35,465 bases of DNA, from contig PMBZ01000020.1 in the NCBI GenBank assembly GCA_003153975.1, positions 22,490 to 57,954 on the forward strand, written 5' to 3'. The position numbers were made by a program, and so were the translations under genes. Positions 35,340 through 35,465 of this stretch are shown piece after piece; the first letter of the stretch is position 1, and each line of letters opens with the position of its first letter. The notes under the pieces were generated by a model that was not told the origin of the DNA, ran no database searches, and worked only from the letters and a program-made list of their open reading frames with translations. This DNA is from Hyphomicrobiales bacterium (lineage in GTDB: Bacteria > Pseudomonadota > Alphaproteobacteria > Rhizobiales > Rhodomicrobiaceae).

Positions 35340-35465
35340 TTGGGCTTCCCCCTCACTGGTACTTCGTAGCCCTGGCAGCAATGACCAATGGGGGGCGCTC
35401 AAGGCCGGGACCGGACTTACGGACCGCCGGCGATACCGTCTCTTACCGGGAGTTTAGCGCTCCTC
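35340..35465 (-). ncRNA. Candidate structured RNA element, copy B
   Basis: Read on the minus strand from the window edge: GAGGAGCGCTAAACT, then CCGGTAAGAGACGGT and CGCCGGC, differing from copy A at only about three of the first 40 positions. The TACGAAG motif recurs at 35368-35362, followed by TACC, which could pair with GGTA of the first loop; in copy A the corresponding bases are CCGT and ACGG, a hint of compensating change. Sequence between these blocks differs. The true 5' end may lie beyond 35465. Strand and extent are inferred from the shared blocks. Confidence 0.45.

Noticed and set aside
1-35465. CRISPR array, prophage, transposase or tRNA genes
   Set aside because: No regularly spaced direct repeats, integrase or transposase motifs, and no tRNA-like cloverleaf with a T-loop consensus seen on either strand.

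Overview
This GC-rich window carries gene families and gene orders typical of Alphaproteobacteria. Evidence includes an ssb-gyrA-coaD-cyclophilin-cyclophilin-queA-tgt run, an hpnBCDE hopanoid operon, a GAAC-N7-GAAC (alphaproteobacterial type) LexA box upstream of ssb, and a Tgt without most of its zinc ligands, which I associate with Hyphomicrobiales-like lineages (from memory, not checked). I cannot name a genus. Nothing indicates a plasmid, prophage, transposase or CRISPR array; this is chromosomal backbone with small accessory insertions.

Layout. 1-792: no convincing gene, but a structured RNA-like element at 518-660 recurs in inverted orientation at the far end (35340-35465). 793-1271: a small membrane protein gene broken by a frameshift. 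1352-5671: a MoxY/NarX-like histidine kinase and NarL-type regulator (minus strand) with a TPM/YgcG-family membrane protein downstream and a divergent secreted protein made of two related DUF2380/DUF3280-like halves. 5684-7237: the lipid II flippase murJ. 7238-8578: a palindromic repeat and two small secreted Cys-containing proteins. 8779-16419: bacterial alpha-2-macroglobulin with an intact CAEQ thioester motif, followed by pbpC; this is the classic pair proposed to trap proteases and mend peptidoglycan after envelope attack. 16457-17274: a tiny secreted protein and a ClpX-type zinc-finger/HTH protein. 17433-21716: hpnB, hpnC, hpnD and hpnE, which lead from farnesyl diphosphate to squalene for hopanoids. 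21998-29426: ssb, gyrA, coaD, two cyclophilins, queA and tgt. 29553-33484: an APC-family permease with an unrecognised periplasmic partner, and a lipoprotein-like alpha/beta hydrolase. 33501-34685: a class I aminotransferase. 34686-35465: no gene, with the last ~330 bases dense in hairpins.

The most interesting non-coding signals are: (i) the inverted pair of RNA-like elements 35 kb apart sharing about 40 nearly identical bases and a downstream TACGAAG; (ii) two identically spaced TGTCA-N9-TGACA operators 33 bp apart between the zinc-finger/HTH gene and hpnB; (iii) three GGGTGAGGGG-type palindromic repeats, one carrying a 60-bp block of three perfect hairpins, and two whose right ends appear to supply the Shine-Dalgarno sequence of the next gene (pbpC, hpnE); (iv) a LexA box before ssb. 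At protein level, GyrA has Gln at the Ser83 quinolone position and Tgt has lost three of four zinc ligands.
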